Origin: Tridacna crocea
Lineage: Eukaryota; Mollusca; Bivalvia; Cardiida; Cardiidae
Assembly (NCBI GenBank): GCA_943736015.1
Contig: OX031060.1
Location: 578,001-642,000, forward strand
Length of the DNA: 64,000 nucleotides
Reading direction: 5' to 3'
The translations under genes and the position numbers were made by a program. The notes under the pieces were generated by a model. The model searched no databases, had not been told where the DNA came from, and saw only the letters and a program-made list of their open reading frames with translations. Every line of letters starts with the position of its first letter. Position 1 is the first letter of the stretch. This document shows positions 36,301-39,300 of the stretch, piece after piece.

Positions 36301-39300
36301 GAAACCTGCCCTTTCTTTTTTTTGTTTGTTTGTTTTGGTCAAAGATGCACACCCTAGACCTGCCAAAACCTGCTTTTTTTGTCAAAGATAAACTCCCTAC
36401 ACCTGCCAAAACTTGCCTTTTTTTTAAAGATGAATTCCCTATTTCCTGGAAGTGACGAAACCTACTTTTTTTCTGTCAAAGATGAACTCCCTAGACCTAT
36501 CGCAACCTGCTTCTTTTATCAAAGATGAACGCCCTGGACTTGCCAAAATCTGTTCTTTTAATTTTTGTCAAAGATAAACTCCCTAGACCTGCCGAAATCT
36601 GCCTGTTTTTGTTTTCTTAAACTTGAACTCCCTGGACCTGCCGAAAACTGCTTTTTTTGTCAAAGATGAACCCGCTAGACCTAACAAGACCTGCTTTTTT
36701 TTTGTCAAAGATGAACTCTCTAGACCTGCAAAAGCATGCCTGGATTTTTTTCTGAAAGAAAAATTCCCTAGACCTGTCGAAACCTACTTGTCTTTTTTAT
36801 CAAGGATGAACTCTCTAGATCTGATAAAACCTGCCTTTTTTTCAAAGATTACTTCGCTGGAGCTGCCGAAAGCTGCTTTTTTTTTTTTACGCAAAGATGA
36901 ACTTCCTAAACTTGCCTTTTTTTTCTTTCTTTTTAAGATGAACTCCCTATACTGGCCGAAACCTGCCTTTTTTGTCAAAGATGAACTCCCTAGATCTGCC
37001 GAAACCTGTCTTATTTTGTCAAAGATGAACTCCCAAGACCTGTCAAAATCTAAAGGTTTTATTGTGTTAAAGATTAATTCTCTTGACCTGCCGAAAGCTG
37101 CTGGCTGTTTTTTTCAAAAGATTAACTCCCTGGACCTGCCGAAAATTGCCTGATTTTTTTCTTTTTTTTTTTTGAAAACATGAACTCCCATGACCTGCCG
37201 AAACCTGCCTGTTTGCTTGTTTCTTTTTGCCTTTTTTGTCTAAGATGAACTCCCTAGATCTGCCAAAACCTGCCTTTTTTTTTTTTCTTTTTCAAAGATT
37301 AAATCCGTAGACCTACTGAAACCTACTTTTTTTGTCAAAGATAAACTTCCTAGACCTGCCTGTGCTTTTTTTGGTCAAAGGTGAACTCGCTGAAACAGCT
37401 AAAATCTGCCTTTTTTGTTAAAGATGAATTCCCTGTACCTGCCGAAAGTTGCTTTTTTTTGTTTAAGATAAACTCCCAAGACCTACTAAGAGTTTTTTTC
37501 AAAGATGAACTCATCCTTCATATTCTGTCCAGTCTGATCTTGATCTATACACACTTACAAAAAGAGTGCTCGGTAATCTGAGAGTTAATTTAGATCTACC
37601 TACCTTTGTAAATTCCAGAGCGGATATTGTTTCATTGACGGGCAGTGTGTGAATGATAGTACTTCCAACCCAGCTAGCTCGTGTCAGTATTGCACCACGT
37701 CCTACAGCGTTTTTAACTGGAACGGTAAATACGAAATGGTCTTCTTGTGATTTTTGTAGTAATTGTTTGTATTTGCCTCAAGCTGTGTAGGGAATCTTAT
37801 ATATGGCTTGCAACACGCAAAAAGAGGCATTAGGACATTTGTGTAAAGTGCCGTCTCGGATCAGGCTGATTCTAGACGGTACTTTACGACAACATCAGAT
37901 TTTGTCCTACAGTAGACTTTTACAAAAAAGAAATTACATAAGAACTTTCCATTTAAACAAAAATCAGAGGTTTTAATTTCCTTAGAGGATTTACTTTCAG
38001 GTTAATATTTGAATATTATTTCTCTTATTTTGTCTTAATCATCAATTCCAAACAATGGCATCCTTCACAAATGGTAGGCCAGCGTTTTCAGCACATTGAT
38101 TTTTTCAGGCCGGTGCTTGTATGTATTTCGAAAGTCAGTGTATAAATCATGTCTGCTTTCAGACACGTGTGTATACAGTACCGGCACAAGTACTGATGAT
38201 GACGGGCTACCAGGTTATGCTATTGCCCTGATCGTTCTCTTGGTTGTTGGAGTGATTGTTGGTCTTGCTGCCGCACTATATATCTTCATACTGAAGGGAA
38301 AGTGAGTATACTATGATTATCACGAACAATTCGAATGTAATTAACCCTTTACTCCATAGATAATCATTTCAACGCATTGCTTGTAGGAACCTTTAGAAAA
38401 CATTGTGGCAAAAGGTGAAATTGCTCGTGACGAGCAATTTCACCTTTTGTCAAAATGTTTTCTATGCTATCAAAAGTTGTGATATACAGATAAGAAACTG
38501 CTTCATCCAGGCTGTTATTTAGGGTCAATTAGAGATACTATAGAAATGCCTTGTGGGGTAAAGGGTTAAGGACAAGTTGGCTTCTTAAAAAAAGAAGCTA
38601 GGCGAGGTCAGCATCAATTTCTTTCAAATAGTTTATTGGCTTTTAATTTCAATATATTTTGGTACATGTAGACAAACAAATAAAAGATTTGCACCGTAGA
38701 AACCTCATAATTATGCTTTATATGACAGTCATTTAGCCTTCTTGTAGCTTTTTCAAGTCGCATGACCTTGTTCAGCAGTCTTATTCTCTTTTGCGACGAA
38801 ATTCTTCTTTATTTTGCTGCTGCTTTGAAATATTTGCTTATTGAGAAATTGCAATTATTTGAGGGGGTCATTTGCAGACATGGCAAATTGATTTTATAAA
38901 CAATATCAATATAATGATATTTTTCTGATATTCGTCATATAAAAATAAACCACACCTATTTCCTGTTTCGGTTTCTTGATTGTTGCTTTATTTACAAAAC
39001 CATGACGAAACAGACAGTGTATCAGTGCAAATTTGCAAGAAAATTTGATTTAGACAGCAAATTCAGTGGCAGTCTGCCTTTTAAACTCACCACTGTTGGA
39101 GAGGTCTGATGACCTCTCCAATTACGATCCCTAAATCATCGGTAAATATCGTGTAACATCGATATTTCGTAAAGATTCTTCTGCCAAACTCGGCAGCTTC
39201 CGTCTTTCAATTTTAGAGTTAGGGGCCGTAGACTCACTAACTCATAGGTAAATATCGTGAAAAATGGATGTTTTCGTGAAGGATATTGGGCCAGTATGGA

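Noticed and set aside
30235-37581. Many overlapping open frames with LDLPKP / ELPRPAETC reiterations on both strands
   Set aside because: They read through the 45-bp minisatellite; T-runs encode Phe/Lys stretches, frames drift, and no start or splice context is conserved.
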